DNA of 13,719 nucleotides from Bacteroidales bacterium (GTDB lineage Bacteria > Bacteroidota > Bacteroidia > Bacteroidales > Paludibacteraceae). The notes beneath the pieces are model-generated. The model was not told where the DNA came from. It worked only from the letters and a program-made list of their open reading frames with translations, and searched no databases. Below, in pieces: positions 6,198 through 13,719 of the stretch. Numbering within the stretch: the stretch's first letter is position 1; each line of letters starts with the position of its first letter. Position numbers and translations under genes: made by a program. Where the stretch lies: contig CAAGDU010000207.1 in the NCBI GenBank assembly GCA_900768725.1, positions 1 to 13,719 of the forward strand, in the 5' to 3' direction.

Positions 6198-6204
6198 CCT
6201 CCTT
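6198..6204 (-). promoter_or_regulatory. Strong Shine-Dalgarno site overlapping the upstream stop codon
   Basis: On the minus strand AAGGAGG stands 7 nt before the ATG of the barrel gene and shares bases with the TAA stop of the 1968-residue gene (6203-6205). The other starts in this window have no such site, which is usual in Bacteroidota. The arrangement suggests translational coupling. Confidence 0.75.
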
Positions 6205-9200
6205 ATTTTACGATGTAACGAAGTGTGGTCTTCTGTTCGTCTGTCTGAACATCTACCATGTAGTAGCCCTGTTGGCTTGCGGCGCGAATGACGAACTGCT
6301 CTGCCTCCGTGGAGGTGTAGGTGTTGAGCAGGTTACCCTCTACGTCATATACGCGAATCTCTGTCTGCATCAGCGGGTTGAGGTTCACCACGTAGATGTC
6401 TTGTTCGGGGCTTGCCATGGTCGGTTGCAGTGCAGGTGCGGCAGCCGATGCGGTGCATACGAGGATGGTGGTCGCTGCTGTCTGTTCGCAGTCGGAAGCA
6501 CTGGTCTGATGGTGTGCAATGAGGGCGTAGTACTGACCGTTGAGCATCTCGCCGGTGGTGTAGTAGTAGCCCTTGCCCACTTCGATATCTTTCTCCGTAT
6601 CTTCAGGGTGCGTAGGATCTGCCTCGCCCGCTACCTGATACCATGTTACGTCCTCTTCGCTCAGCGTCCATCCAAGGTCGTTCTGAATAGCATTGAGGTT
6701 AATCATGAGCAGGTAGTGGTTGAACTTGCTGGCAGCAGGCAGGTTCGCCATCTCCGAGGAGTTGGACGGATCGGGCATCTGCACGCTGACTACGATCGGT
6801 TCACCGAGGGCAGTGCCGCAATCGGTGGTGATGCGATAGCGTACAGTGATCTCCGAGATATTGCCTGCCAAAGCCTCGGTGCTGATGGGCGACCAGAGGT
6901 CGTTCTCCTGCTGTTCCCAAGCTACCTGTGCATTGGGCGCGTAGAGAGACTCGTTTTCAATAGCAGCGGTGAGGAAGTTGTCAGCAGCCGTTACATCCAC
7001 TGCTTTACCGCAGATAGCCAGAATAGAATCAGAGTCTATGGCAGGAGTAGTAGTAAGGAAGACATGGATGTTGTAATGGTAAGTAGAGTCGATATCTCCA
7101 TTCACGGCATCTTTGAAGAGCACCTGCTCATCCCAAACAGTGTCCTGTGTGATAACGATGGTTTGTGTACGACTCTGCCATTCTGTGCCTGCGCAGACGG
7201 TATCCTCAATAGTGGTATTCCCTGTGATGGGGTCTGCCACTGTGAGCTGCAACTCGTAGTAAACGCTATCGCAACCGGTGGTATAGAAAGCAGTGTCAAG
7301 ATAGGTGCCGGTCTCGCTCAATACAATGTCCCGCCATGTGTAGGACGTTCCGGCAGGAATAGTCTTTGTCTCCACAGGTTCATTGGTAGGCGTTTGTACG
7401 GTCAACTCCAGCGTAACGATACTATCGCAACCGGTAACCAAAGAAGATAGGGTATCTTTGTACGTGCCTGTTATGGTGAGGTACTTAGTACCAAACGTGT
7501 ATGTATCGCCATCGCAGATAGTATCTTTCAGGCTCGTATAGAGTTTAGGATTCACCTGCAAGTTCAGCGTAACGATACTATCGCAACCGGTAACCAAAGA
7601 AGGTAGCGTATCTGTGTACGTGCCTGTTACGGAGAGAACCTTTGTACCAAACGTATAGGTATCGTCCTCGCAGATGGCGGTGTCAATAGTCGTACGGAGT
7701 ATCGGATGCACGGTGAGTTGGTAGATATATACCGAGTCGTAGTGCAAATCCAAACCGAGGGTGTCGGTAGTGATGAGGTCTTGTACCGTATCGCGCACGA
7801 TGGTGTCTTGCGTGAGCGTGTAGGTGTTGCCCAATCGAGTAACGAAGGTCTCGCCAGCGCAATGGATAGAAGGCAACTCAATACTATCTACGCGATAATG
7901 AGTAGCATCGATTATTACGTCATGAATACTTACATTATAGCAAGAGTCCACTAAACGGAGTGTCAAGAGTATTTCGCCTGCTCCTTTGGGAAGGATTGTG
8001 TCTGTAGGAAGTTTCTTCGGACCATTTACCGTTTGGAGTATCCAACCGGATTTTGCCGTATCTAACACGATGGAGTCGTTCTGCGCCAAGTAGCGTTGGA
8101 TATTTACCCACGAGGAATCCGTGAACAACTGCATACCTTCTTTCGCGATGGGATGTGTCTCACTTTGTTGCAACACATTTTCTGCGATGCCAAAAGGTAA
8201 ATAAAGCGGCTTAACGATGAAGGTGTAGATAGAGTCGCAGATGAAGCTTCCTTCGCGCACCGCAACGGTATCATTCCATTGCAGCGGATCCGAAAGGTCT
8301 GCCAACGGGTCGTTCGGACCGTAGAACTTCATTGTTTCGCCTGTTACAGGGTTGGTCCAATCCGTACCCGAGCAGTAGCTGAACCGTGTGGTATCAAGTC
8401 TATTCACGTGCTCTACCAGTTCCACATATATCTTGGTGTTCTTGTTCGACCAATAGCAGATAAAGAGGTCGGGCCAGCCTGCGCTCACCAGCATGTTGCG
8501 GTCGATATCGCTGTGCTTGCTTGCGCCGGCGCTGAAGGTATGCTCAATGGTAGAGATGAGGCTACCGCCGCACTCGAAATAGAGCGAAGCACCGGCATCG
8601 GTAGCGTTCAGTGCATCCAAGTTGTCGATATAGAGACGCAAATCTTTGCCTACGGGTACTTTGTCCTCGGTCAGCGAGAGGTGGTACCAAAGCGGTTTGG
8701 TGCTTCCGGTATGGATATTTCCGTTCACCCAGTCGAACTCGATAGCATCATCGCAGGTCTCGCCCTTGCTGTAGGTGATATCCAGTCGGAAGGAGAGGTT
8801 TTGGTTGCCGGTAACGCGCACATAGAGCAACGAGTCGCTCGTAGCATCTATAGAAGCGCGGCTTAGGGTCTGCACGTATTGTCCGCCGAGGGCAATAGAG
8901 CGCGTGATATCGGTCATCTGATACCGCACGGGGCACTCCCAGCTAACCTCTGCTTTGGCGGTCAGTTGGTCGGAGGCGGACAGGTTCTTGACGGTGAGTG
9001 TACCATCGCCCTTCGTGTTGGCGCGCAGGTCTTGCATGTTGACCACGTACCAAGCCGTGTCGCCGGCGTTGAGGGTATAGTCGGTGTTGGGGGCTACGGG
9101 TTGAGCGTCCAAGCAAGCCTCTATCTGCGGGGTAAGCAGGTCGAGCGTTGTCAGGAAGCCGAACACGCGAATCTGCTGCGCAGACGTGATTTGCAGATAG

Positions 9201-12109
9201 ACGTATTTGCTGCCCAATCCGCGGAACATCTCGCTGGAGAACTCGCTCAGTTTCTTTTTGTTGCCGCCTAATGTGGTGGTGCGCTCCAGCATGGCTGCCG
9301 AGTCGCAAGAGGTGTAGATACTTGCGCTGAGGCTGCCGGCAATGCCGTCAAGGTTCTCCACGCCAAAGGTGATTTTGCTTCTCAGGTTGCTGACAGCGGC
9401 TACATCCAACTTGTACCACAGCGTGGTGCCTGCTTCCTGAATCAGGGTATCAGGCAGGTTGATGAGTTGCGCGTGCAGACAGTCGTCGCCCGTGTTCGGA
9501 TTCACCAGTTCTGCCATGAAAGCATACGTGCCCGTAGCGGCAAGGCGCACCAGTATGGTGTCTTTGTCGGCTATCTGCTCCGAGAAACTGCGCTCCAAGA
9601 GCTTATATACCTCTTGGTTGTTGCCCAGTTTGATTTGCTTGCTCATCATCGTAGAGGTGATGGGGCAGTGGTAAGCCACATGGGCGGTGATGGTGTTGGC
9701 TGTGCCGGCTATGTTGTGCAGATACAGGCGTGCCGTAGAGTCGCCGGCGTTCTTCAGTCGCTCCAGTACGTCGCCGGTCAGGATATACCAAGCGGTATCC
9801 ACGCTGACCGTGTCTAACGTGTTCCAAGCAAAGGTCTTTAAGGTGAGGTCCTCGCAGCGGATGGTGTCGAAGGGTGCAGGATCTACCAATGCCGCCTCAA
9901 AGTGGACGGTGCGGTCGGTGGTGAGCCGTACCCAAACGGTGTCGCCCGCGGTCTCCAAAGCGGAGTAGGGGAGCGTGGTGGTCTTGTATGCCAAGGCTGC
10001 CAACGTGGTGCTCTCGGTCTGCGGCACCTCGCAGGGGCAGTTGAAAGCAAACGATGCGGAAACGGTGGCTGCAGCATTCTCCTTGTTGATAATGCTGAGT
10101 TGGATATCTTTCTTGCTTGCTTTGGCTGCGGTGAGGTCAACGAGATACCATAGGTCGGTGTCTGCATCTTGGTCGTTGCCGCTCGTCCAGTTGAAGCGGA
10201 TAGCGGACTTGCAGTTGGCTCCCGGATTCTCCTCTTTCAGTTGCACTTGGAAGGCAAAGGCTTGATTAGCGGTCAGCCGGACATAGACGGTGTCGTACGC
10301 ACGGTCGATATTGTCGAGCAGGTCGCGCGAGATGAGTTTCTCGTAGGTGCCGCCTACGCCGATGGTCAGGCTGCGCTCGGAGTTGGGGATAGAGTCGGGG
10401 CAGTCGAGGCTGAGAGCCGCATGAATGGTTACGGGGGCGGTGCCGCGGTTCTGAATGCTGACGAAGGGCAGTTGGTCAATCATGCGCAGACTGTTCATAC
10501 CCACTTTGTACCAAACGGTGTCGCCGGCGTTTTGCTTGCCGCCTTCCGTCATGTCGAATACTACGGCGTCGAGGCAGGCATCATCGGGGGTAGTCAGCAC
10601 CACGTTTTGTTTCTCGGCACTGAACTTCACTTTCTGATTGGTGGTGAGCCCTACATAGATGATGTCGGTTGTCAGCATGCCGAAGCTGCTGTAGCTGAGC
10701 GTCTGTGTTTGGGTGGCACCGGCAGCCAGCGTGCGGGTAGCGTTCTGCAGGTCGATATACGGACATGCGAAAGCCACCTCTGCTTTCAGCGTAGCTTTTG
10801 CGCTCGCGAGGTTCTGCACCGTGAGGACGATATCCTGCACGTTGGCTTTTGCCTCGGCGATATCAACGGCATACCATACGGTGGTGTTGGCATCTTGGGT
10901 ATGACCATTCTCCCAGTCGAAGTCTCGGCTGTTCTTGCAGGCATTGCCTTCCTTCACGTGCTTCAAACGCGCGGAGAACGAGATGGGTTGCGGGGTGAGG
11001 ATGCGTACATAGACGTAGCCGTCCTGCGTGCTGATGCCGTCAATCATGTTCTTCTCGATGGCTTTCAAAAGGCTCTCGCCTGCCGCGATGGTTACCGTCT
11101 TCTCAATGACGCTCTTGGGGTCAGGGGTCATACCGATTTGTGCAGTAACGGTGGCAGCCGTTGCACCGGCGTTGGTAACCGTTACCTCGGGCATCACGCG
11201 CTTGCCGCGCAGCGAGTCAAGATGAATCTTATAAACTTGCTCGCCGGAAACATCGTATTTGGTGTCTAATTCCGCCTCAATGGCTCCGGCGGTACTGAAG
11301 ATCGTAGTATCGGAAATACCGGCTCCTACCTCGGTAGTGATGGTCAGAGGCTGGTTGGTGTTCACGCGCAGATATACATTGTTGCTATTGAGTACATCTA
11401 TCATCGCGTGTTGCAGGGTGCGGGTAGCGCTGCCGCCGGCAGGGATAGACATCGTGTATTCGGTTACGCCGCTGGACGGGCAGTCCGTACTCAGTGCACC
11501 TTGTACGGTGGCGGTGGCAGAACCGTTGTTAGTGATGATAACATCCACTTCATTGAACTGCAGACCTCCGCCTTCAACGATGGCATCGGTCAGGTCGATA
11601 TTGTACCAAACGCTTGTGCCGGCAGCCTGCGTGGTGCTGGCACCTTCTTCCACTACAAACAAGGTGGACGAGACGCAGGCATCATCCACGTCCTCGGTCT
11701 CATACACGTTTGCCGAGAGGGCTACTTTCTGGTCGCTGGCAAGAGTGAGCAACACCTCTTGGGTGTTGGTCTGCACCAAGACGGCTGCGCCCATCGACCA
11801 AATCTTGTTCTCTTTCGGTGCGATGGTGTAGGTCCTCTCTTCTGTGTTGCCGAAGAGCGTAGCCTTGATGGTTACGGTAGCATCAACAGTGGATAGGTTG
11901 GTGAGGTAGAGGGCAAGAGTGGGGCTCTCCACATCGTCATACAGCGGAGCCAGGTCCACGCGATACCACAGCGGACTGCTGCCTCCCTCTTGCACGTTGC
12001 CGTGTTCCCAATCGAACTCGATGGCACGAGCTTGGGTTGAGCCGTCCGACTGCGCCATACATGGCATGCCGAGAAGGACGGTCAATGCAATAAGTAAGAA
12101 CTTTTTCAT
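6203..12109 (-). CDS. Giant multidomain surface protein with T9SS type A sorting domain
   Basis: 1968 residues. Residues 1-20 are a signal peptide (MKKFLLIALTVLLGMPCMAQ). Ten tandem domains of about 121 residues fill 24-1232; each has a WY motif (48, 168, 412, 533, 654, 774, 898, 1020, 1141; VY at 292), a central strand often ending in CP, and a closing [V/T]YVRL strand. They look like beta-sandwiches, perhaps akin to PPC domains. Residues ~1240-1470 are less regular, with CDSIYTF at 1291. Three ~52-residue 'CDS' repeats follow (1470-1520, 1521-1572, 1573-1626; TGCDSIVTL motif), then Ig-like segments to ~1890. Residues ~1900-1968 are a T9SS type A sorting domain (IRVYDVEGNLL, GYYMVDVQTDEQKTTLRYIVK), implying export by the type IX system and surface attachment. 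No enzymatic motif is seen, so adhesion or scaffolding is the likely role. It lies 60 bp after the upstream gene with no visible terminator or promoter between them. Confidence 0.93.
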   Translation of the reverse strand: MKKFLLIALTVLLGMPCMAQSDGSTQARAIEFDWEHGNVQEGGSSPLWYRVDLAPLYDDVESPTLALYLTNLSTVDATVTIKATLFGNTEERTYTIAPKENKIWSMGAAVLVQTNTQEVLLTLASDQKVALSANVYETEDVDDACVSSTLFVVEEGASTTQAAGTSVWYNIDLTDAIVEGGGLQFNEVDVIITNNGSATATVQGALSTDCPSSGVTEYTMSIPAGGSATRTLQHAMIDVLNSNNVYLRVNTNQPLTITTEVGAGISDTTIFSTAGAIEAELDTKYDVSGEQVYKIHLDSLRGKRVMPEVTVTNAGATAATVTAQIGMTPDPKSVIEKTVTIAAGESLLKAIEKNMIDGISTQDGYVYVRILTPQPISFSARLKHVKEGNACKNSRDFDWENGHTQDANTTVWYAVDIAEAKANVQDIVLTVQNLASAKATLKAEVAFACPYIDLQNATRTLAAGATQTQTLSYSSFGMLTTDIIYVGLTTNQKVKFSAEKQNVVLTTPDDACLDAVVFDMTEGGKQNAGDTVWYKVGMNSLRMIDQLPFVSIQNRGTAPVTIHAALSLDCPDSIPNSERSLTIGVGGTYEKLISRDLLDNIDRAYDTVYVRLTANQAFAFQVQLKEENPGANCKSAIRFNWTSGNDQDADTDLWYLVDLTAAKASKKDIQLSIINKENAAATVSASFAFNCPCEVPQTESTTLAALAYKTTTLPYSALETAGDTVWVRLTTDRTVHFEAALVDPAPFDTIRCEDLTLKTFAWNTLDTVSVDTAWYILTGDVLERLKNAGDSTARLYLHNIAGTANTITAHVAYHCPITSTMMSKQIKLGNNQEVYKLLERSFSEQIADKDTILVRLAATGTYAFMAELVNPNTGDDCLHAQLINLPDTLIQEAGTTLWYKLDVAAVSNLRSKITFGVENLDGIAGSLSASIYTSCDSAAMLERTTTLGGNKKKLSEFSSEMFRGLGSKYVYLQITSAQQIRVFGFLTTLDLLTPQIEACLDAQPVAPNTDYTLNAGDTAWYVVNMQDLRANTKGDGTLTVKNLSASDQLTAKAEVSWECPVRYQMTDITRSIALGGQYVQTLSRASIDATSDSLLYVRVTGNQNLSFRLDITYSKGETCDDAIEFDWVNGNIHTGSTKPLWYHLSLTEDKVPVGKDLRLYIDNLDALNATDAGASLYFECGGSLISTIEHTFSAGASKHSDIDRNMLVSAGWPDLFICYWSNKNTKIYVELVEHVNRLDTTRFSYCSGTDWTNPVTGETMKFYGPNDPLADLSDPLQWNDTVAVREGSFICDSIYTFIVKPLYLPFGIAENVLQQSETHPIAKEGMQLFTDSSWVNIQRYLAQNDSIVLDTAKSGWILQTVNGPKKLPTDTILPKGAGEILLTLRLVDSCYNVSIHDVIIDATHYRVDSIELPSIHCAGETFVTRLGNTYTLTQDTIVRDTVQDLITTDTLGLDLHYDSVYIYQLTVHPILRTTIDTAICEDDTYTFGTKVLSVTGTYTDTLPSLVTGCDSIVTLNLQVNPKLYTSLKDTICDGDTYTFGTKYLTITGTYKDTLSSLVTGCDSIVTLELTVQTPTNEPVETKTIPAGTSYTWRDIVLSETGTYLDTAFYTTGCDSVYYELQLTVADPITGNTTIEDTVCAGTEWQSRTQTIVITQDTVWDEQVLFKDAVNGDIDSTYHYNIHVFLTTTPAIDSDSILAICGKAVDVTAADNFLTAAIENESLYAPNAQVAWEQQENDLWSPISTEALAGNISEITVRYRITTDCGTALGEPIVVSVQMPDPSNSSEMANLPAASKFNHYLLMINLNAIQNDLGWTLSEEDVTWYQVAGEADPTHPEDTEKDIEVGKGYYYTTGEMLNGQYYALIAHHQTSASDCEQTAATTILVCTASAAAPALQPTMASPEQDIYVVNLNPLMQTEIRVYDVEGNLLNTYTSTEAEQFVIRAASQQGYYMVDVQTDEQKTTLRYIVK
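7409..7690. repeat. 156-bp-spaced direct repeat encoding 'CDS' modules
   Basis: Bases 7409-7446 and 7565-7602 are identical over 38 bp at an offset of 156 bp (52 codons), and similarity continues to about 7530 and 7690. They encode adjacent modules containing SLVTGCDSIVTL and YTFGTK. The high DNA identity compared with the third, more diverged module points to a recent duplication or gene conversion. Confidence 0.85.
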
Positions 12110-12169
12110 AAATGAGTTATTTTTTATTGGTTTCTTATTTTCGGTTTCTATTCCTGAAGGGTGTGCCTA

Positions 12170-13402
12170 TTACGTGGGGATAGGCGTGCCGAGCAGGGTA
12201 TATCTTTTTCCTTCCTTGCGAATGTAGATGCCGTACCTCGGGTCGAAGAAGAGGGCGGGTGTCGCTTCGTATCGAGCGTCGCGTACGGAGGTCGGCACAT
12301 AGGCTATTACGTACAGGTCTATCACTTGCGTGCACTCCATGGGCACGGTGAGGGTGAACACATGGTGTCCGCTATCGCGAATCGTGGTGTCAGCAGGGGC
12401 ATAGTAGTAGCCTTCTGCCAACGCTGTCTCAAGAATGCGCAGCGTGTCGCGGAGCGTGTCGGGCAGGGTGAAAGAGACGTTATGGAGGTTGCGCACGAGC
12501 GTGTCTGCCACGAGCCAAAGGGTGTCGTTATGGGGAGGATACAGCCCCAAGCAGAGGGTGGTGTCGCGCAGCGAGTCGATGAAGACGGGGTTGGGCGTGA
12601 AGTGGATGCGCCCTACATGCTCGGCTTGGTGCGTAAAGCGGAAGAAGAGCGACTGGTTGGCTTGCTTGCTTTGACGCAGCAGCGCGGAGTCCACGAAGCA
12701 GACGCGGAGCGAGTCGCTGAGCGTGGCGGTAGCCAATGCCGTCCCATCGCAGGTACTGGCAATCTCCATCGTGCACGGCTGGTTGTCTTTCTCTTTCCAA
12801 TGAACAAAGAGTTTGCCGCTTGTCGGCATGGTCTTGGGCTCTAACTCATACACGTCGTCGGCATGGCTGCTGATATAGGTCATAGAGGTGCGCACGGGCA
12901 GGAGCGAGTCGCAGGTGGAGTGGGGACCTTGGTTGTAGGGGTAGCAATAGACATGCCCGCTGCCTTTCTTATGCGGATAGACGCGGATATGCGGCGTGAG
13001 GACACTGCCCATCAGTTCTGCTATGCCGCCCATCTCGTCCAACTTCTTGTTGATCTCGTCCACGCTCTTCTCGCGCATCTGGTTGCTGCCTACGGTGAAG
13101 GATATAGTCGGGGTTTTGCTGCTGCAGAAGGCATAGACATCCATCGTAACGGCGCAATCGGCAAACCAGTAAGCAGTCAGCCCCTGCTTGAGGTCGTCCA
13201 AGGAGGCATCGAACCACATCGTGTCGTTCACGATACGGTCTTGCGGAAACAGAAAGGTCTCGCTCTCTTCCTTGCAATAGCAATAGTAGTAGGGATATTT
13301 TAATAATTTGCGCTTGTACTCGCAATCGCGGGTAACCATCGTTTCGGAAAATGCGCTGCCGCCAATGAGTAATAAAGATGCTATGTATAAAACTCGTTTC
13401 AC
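12170..13402 (-). CDS. Secreted protein with two diverged copies of the neighbour's repeat domain
   Basis: 410 residues, not matched to a named family. The start is GTG at 13400-13402, chosen because it gives a clean signal peptide (MKRVLYIASLLLIGGSAFS, 1-19); the next methionine (22) would remove it. Residues 58-153 (NDTMWFDASLDDL, FADCAVTMDVYAFC, ISFTVG, HIRVYPHKKGSGHVYC) line up strand by strand with the ~121-residue domains of the giant neighbour. Residues 164-268 (VYELEP, LFVHWKEK, TLSDSLRVCFVDSALL, LFFRFTHQAEHVGRIHF) appear to be a second copy. Residues 280-370 are beta-rich with DTLW and CTQVIDLYVI motifs. No standard T9SS sorting domain is seen, but the tail YGIYIRKEGKRYTLLGTPI resembles short C-terminal tails of other Bacteroidales exported proteins. 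It is rich in cysteine and aromatic residues. Being first in the three-gene operon suggests a partner or accessory role to the giant protein. Confidence 0.85.
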   Translation of the reverse strand: MKRVLYIASLLLIGGSAFSETMVTRDCEYKRKLLKYPYYYCYCKEESETFLFPQDRIVNDTMWFDASLDDLKQGLTAYWFADCAVTMDVYAFCSSKTPTISFTVGSNQMREKSVDEINKKLDEMGGIAELMGSVLTPHIRVYPHKKGSGHVYCYPYNQGPHSTCDSLLPVRTSMTYISSHADDVYELEPKTMPTSGKLFVHWKEKDNQPCTMEIASTCDGTALATATLSDSLRVCFVDSALLRQSKQANQSLFFRFTHQAEHVGRIHFTPNPVFIDSLRDTTLCLGLYPPHNDTLWLVADTLVRNLHNVSFTLPDTLRDTLRILETALAEGYYYAPADTTIRDSGHHVFTLTVPMECTQVIDLYVIAYVPTSVRDARYEATPALFFDPRYGIYIRKEGKRYTLLGTPIPT

Positions 13403-13417
13403 GGGTAATTGGTAGTT

Positions 13418-13590
13418 TATTCGTTTATTCGTTTATGGGTTGTTGATTGGTTGTGTATTCGTTTATTCGTTTATGGGTTTATGGGTTGTTGATTGGTTGT
13501 GTATTCGTTTATTCGTTTATGGGTTGTTGATTGGTTGTGTATTCGTTTATTCGTTTATTGGTTTATGGGTTTATTGGTTTATTCGTTTAT
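13418..13590. repeat. Nested tandem repeat upstream of the secreted-protein operon
   Basis: Units starting TATTCGTTTATTCGTTTATG occur at 13418, 13456, 13502 and 13540, with periods of 38, 46 and 38 bp. Each full unit also holds TGTTGATTGGTTGTG, and the 46-bp unit has an extra 8-bp GTTTATGG block. A degenerate run of GTTTATTS blocks continues to 13590. With the hairpin repeat that follows, it fills the whole ~317 bp upstream of the 13402 start. No real gene and no TAnnTTTG promoter was found there. Confidence 0.88.
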
Positions 13591-13635
13591 TGTTTTATGC
13601 GTTATGGACGGATAATGCATCGTTAGGTATTTTCA

Positions 13636-13719
13636 ATGCAAGCCCCGAAGGGGCGAAATAGATTAGCGTAGGGTGAAACCCTACGTAAAAGGGGACACCC
13701 CCTCCATGCAAGCCCCGAG
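13636..13719. repeat. 70-bp three-hairpin repeat, one full copy and start of a second
   Basis: The block ATGCAAGCCCCGA begins at 13636 and again at 13706, giving a 70-bp period; the second copy is cut by the window end. The first copy contains three hairpins with 3-nt loops: GCCCC-GAA-GGGGC (13642-13654), CGTAGGGT-GAA-ACCCTACG (13667-13685) and GGGG-ACA-CCCC (13691-13701). It resembles dispersed palindromic repeats common in Bacteroidota genomes, which is recalled rather than searched. Confidence 0.8.

Noticed and set aside
5618..7450. A 610-codon open frame on the plus strand
   Set aside because: It runs antisense across two well-supported minus-strand genes (the barrel protein and the end of the giant protein), is rich in Cys, Leu and Arg with no domain pattern, and has no sign of its own promoter.
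10169..11269. A 366-codon open frame on the plus strand
   Set aside because: It is antisense to the regular ~121-residue repeats of the giant protein and mirrors their codon periodicity.
12059..12109. A lipoprotein signal on the giant protein (Cys17)
   Set aside because: The residues before the cysteine (GMP) do not fit a lipobox; a normal signal peptidase I site after MAQ fits better.
12110..12169. A promoter or terminator between the two largest secreted-protein genes
   Set aside because: The 60-bp gap has no TAnnTTTG box on the minus strand and no stable hairpin, which fits a single transcript.
13440..13661. A 73-codon plus-strand ORF with repeated GCVFVYSF-like segments
   Set aside because: It is only the translation of the 38/46-bp tandem repeat.

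Overview
The window looks like a chromosome segment from an uncultured or unidentified member of the Bacteroidales (Bacteroidota). The evidence is a Bacteroides-type promoter (TTTG, 20 bp, TATCTTTG), a type IX secretion (T9SS) C-terminal sorting domain, a fused ResB/CcsA cytochrome c maturase, and A/T-rich leaders in place of Shine-Dalgarno sites on most genes. All seven supported genes lie on the minus strand, so transcription runs from right to left. No tRNA, rRNA, CRISPR array, transposase or phage gene was seen.

Right half (4760-13402): three genes for exported proteins, head to tail. In order of transcription they are a 410-residue secreted protein (12170-13402, GTG start), a 1968-residue T9SS cargo protein built from ten ~121-residue repeats followed by 'CDS'-type repeats (6203-12109), and a 476-residue outer-membrane barrel protein with an N-terminal SH3-like domain (4760-6190). 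The first protein carries what look like two diverged copies of the repeat domain of the second. The last two genes are 12 bp apart, with a strong ribosome binding site overlapping the upstream stop codon. This is the best candidate here for an undescribed cell-surface system.

Left half (1-4587): housekeeping and respiratory genes. In order of transcription they are purN (glycinamide ribonucleotide formyltransferase, with a good promoter), a fused cytochrome c haem lyase, a tri-haem cytochrome c peroxidase and a U32-family protein cut by the window edge. The haem lyase is needed to attach haem to CXXCH motifs, and its neighbour has three of them, so these two genes form a functional pair.

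The most unusual property of the left half is its load of small repeats. A palindrome of the form TCCCGAC-TT-GTCGGGA occurs about six times between 2204 and 4418, mostly inside reading frames. A composite element (three ~16-bp units, a palindrome, then inverted units) occurs once between genes and once in frame inside the haem lyase gene. An ATTATGA array lies between purN and the haem lyase gene, contributes the last codons and stop of purN, and duplicates the start-codon context of the haem lyase gene. Further repeats lie upstream of the secreted-protein operon (13418-13719).
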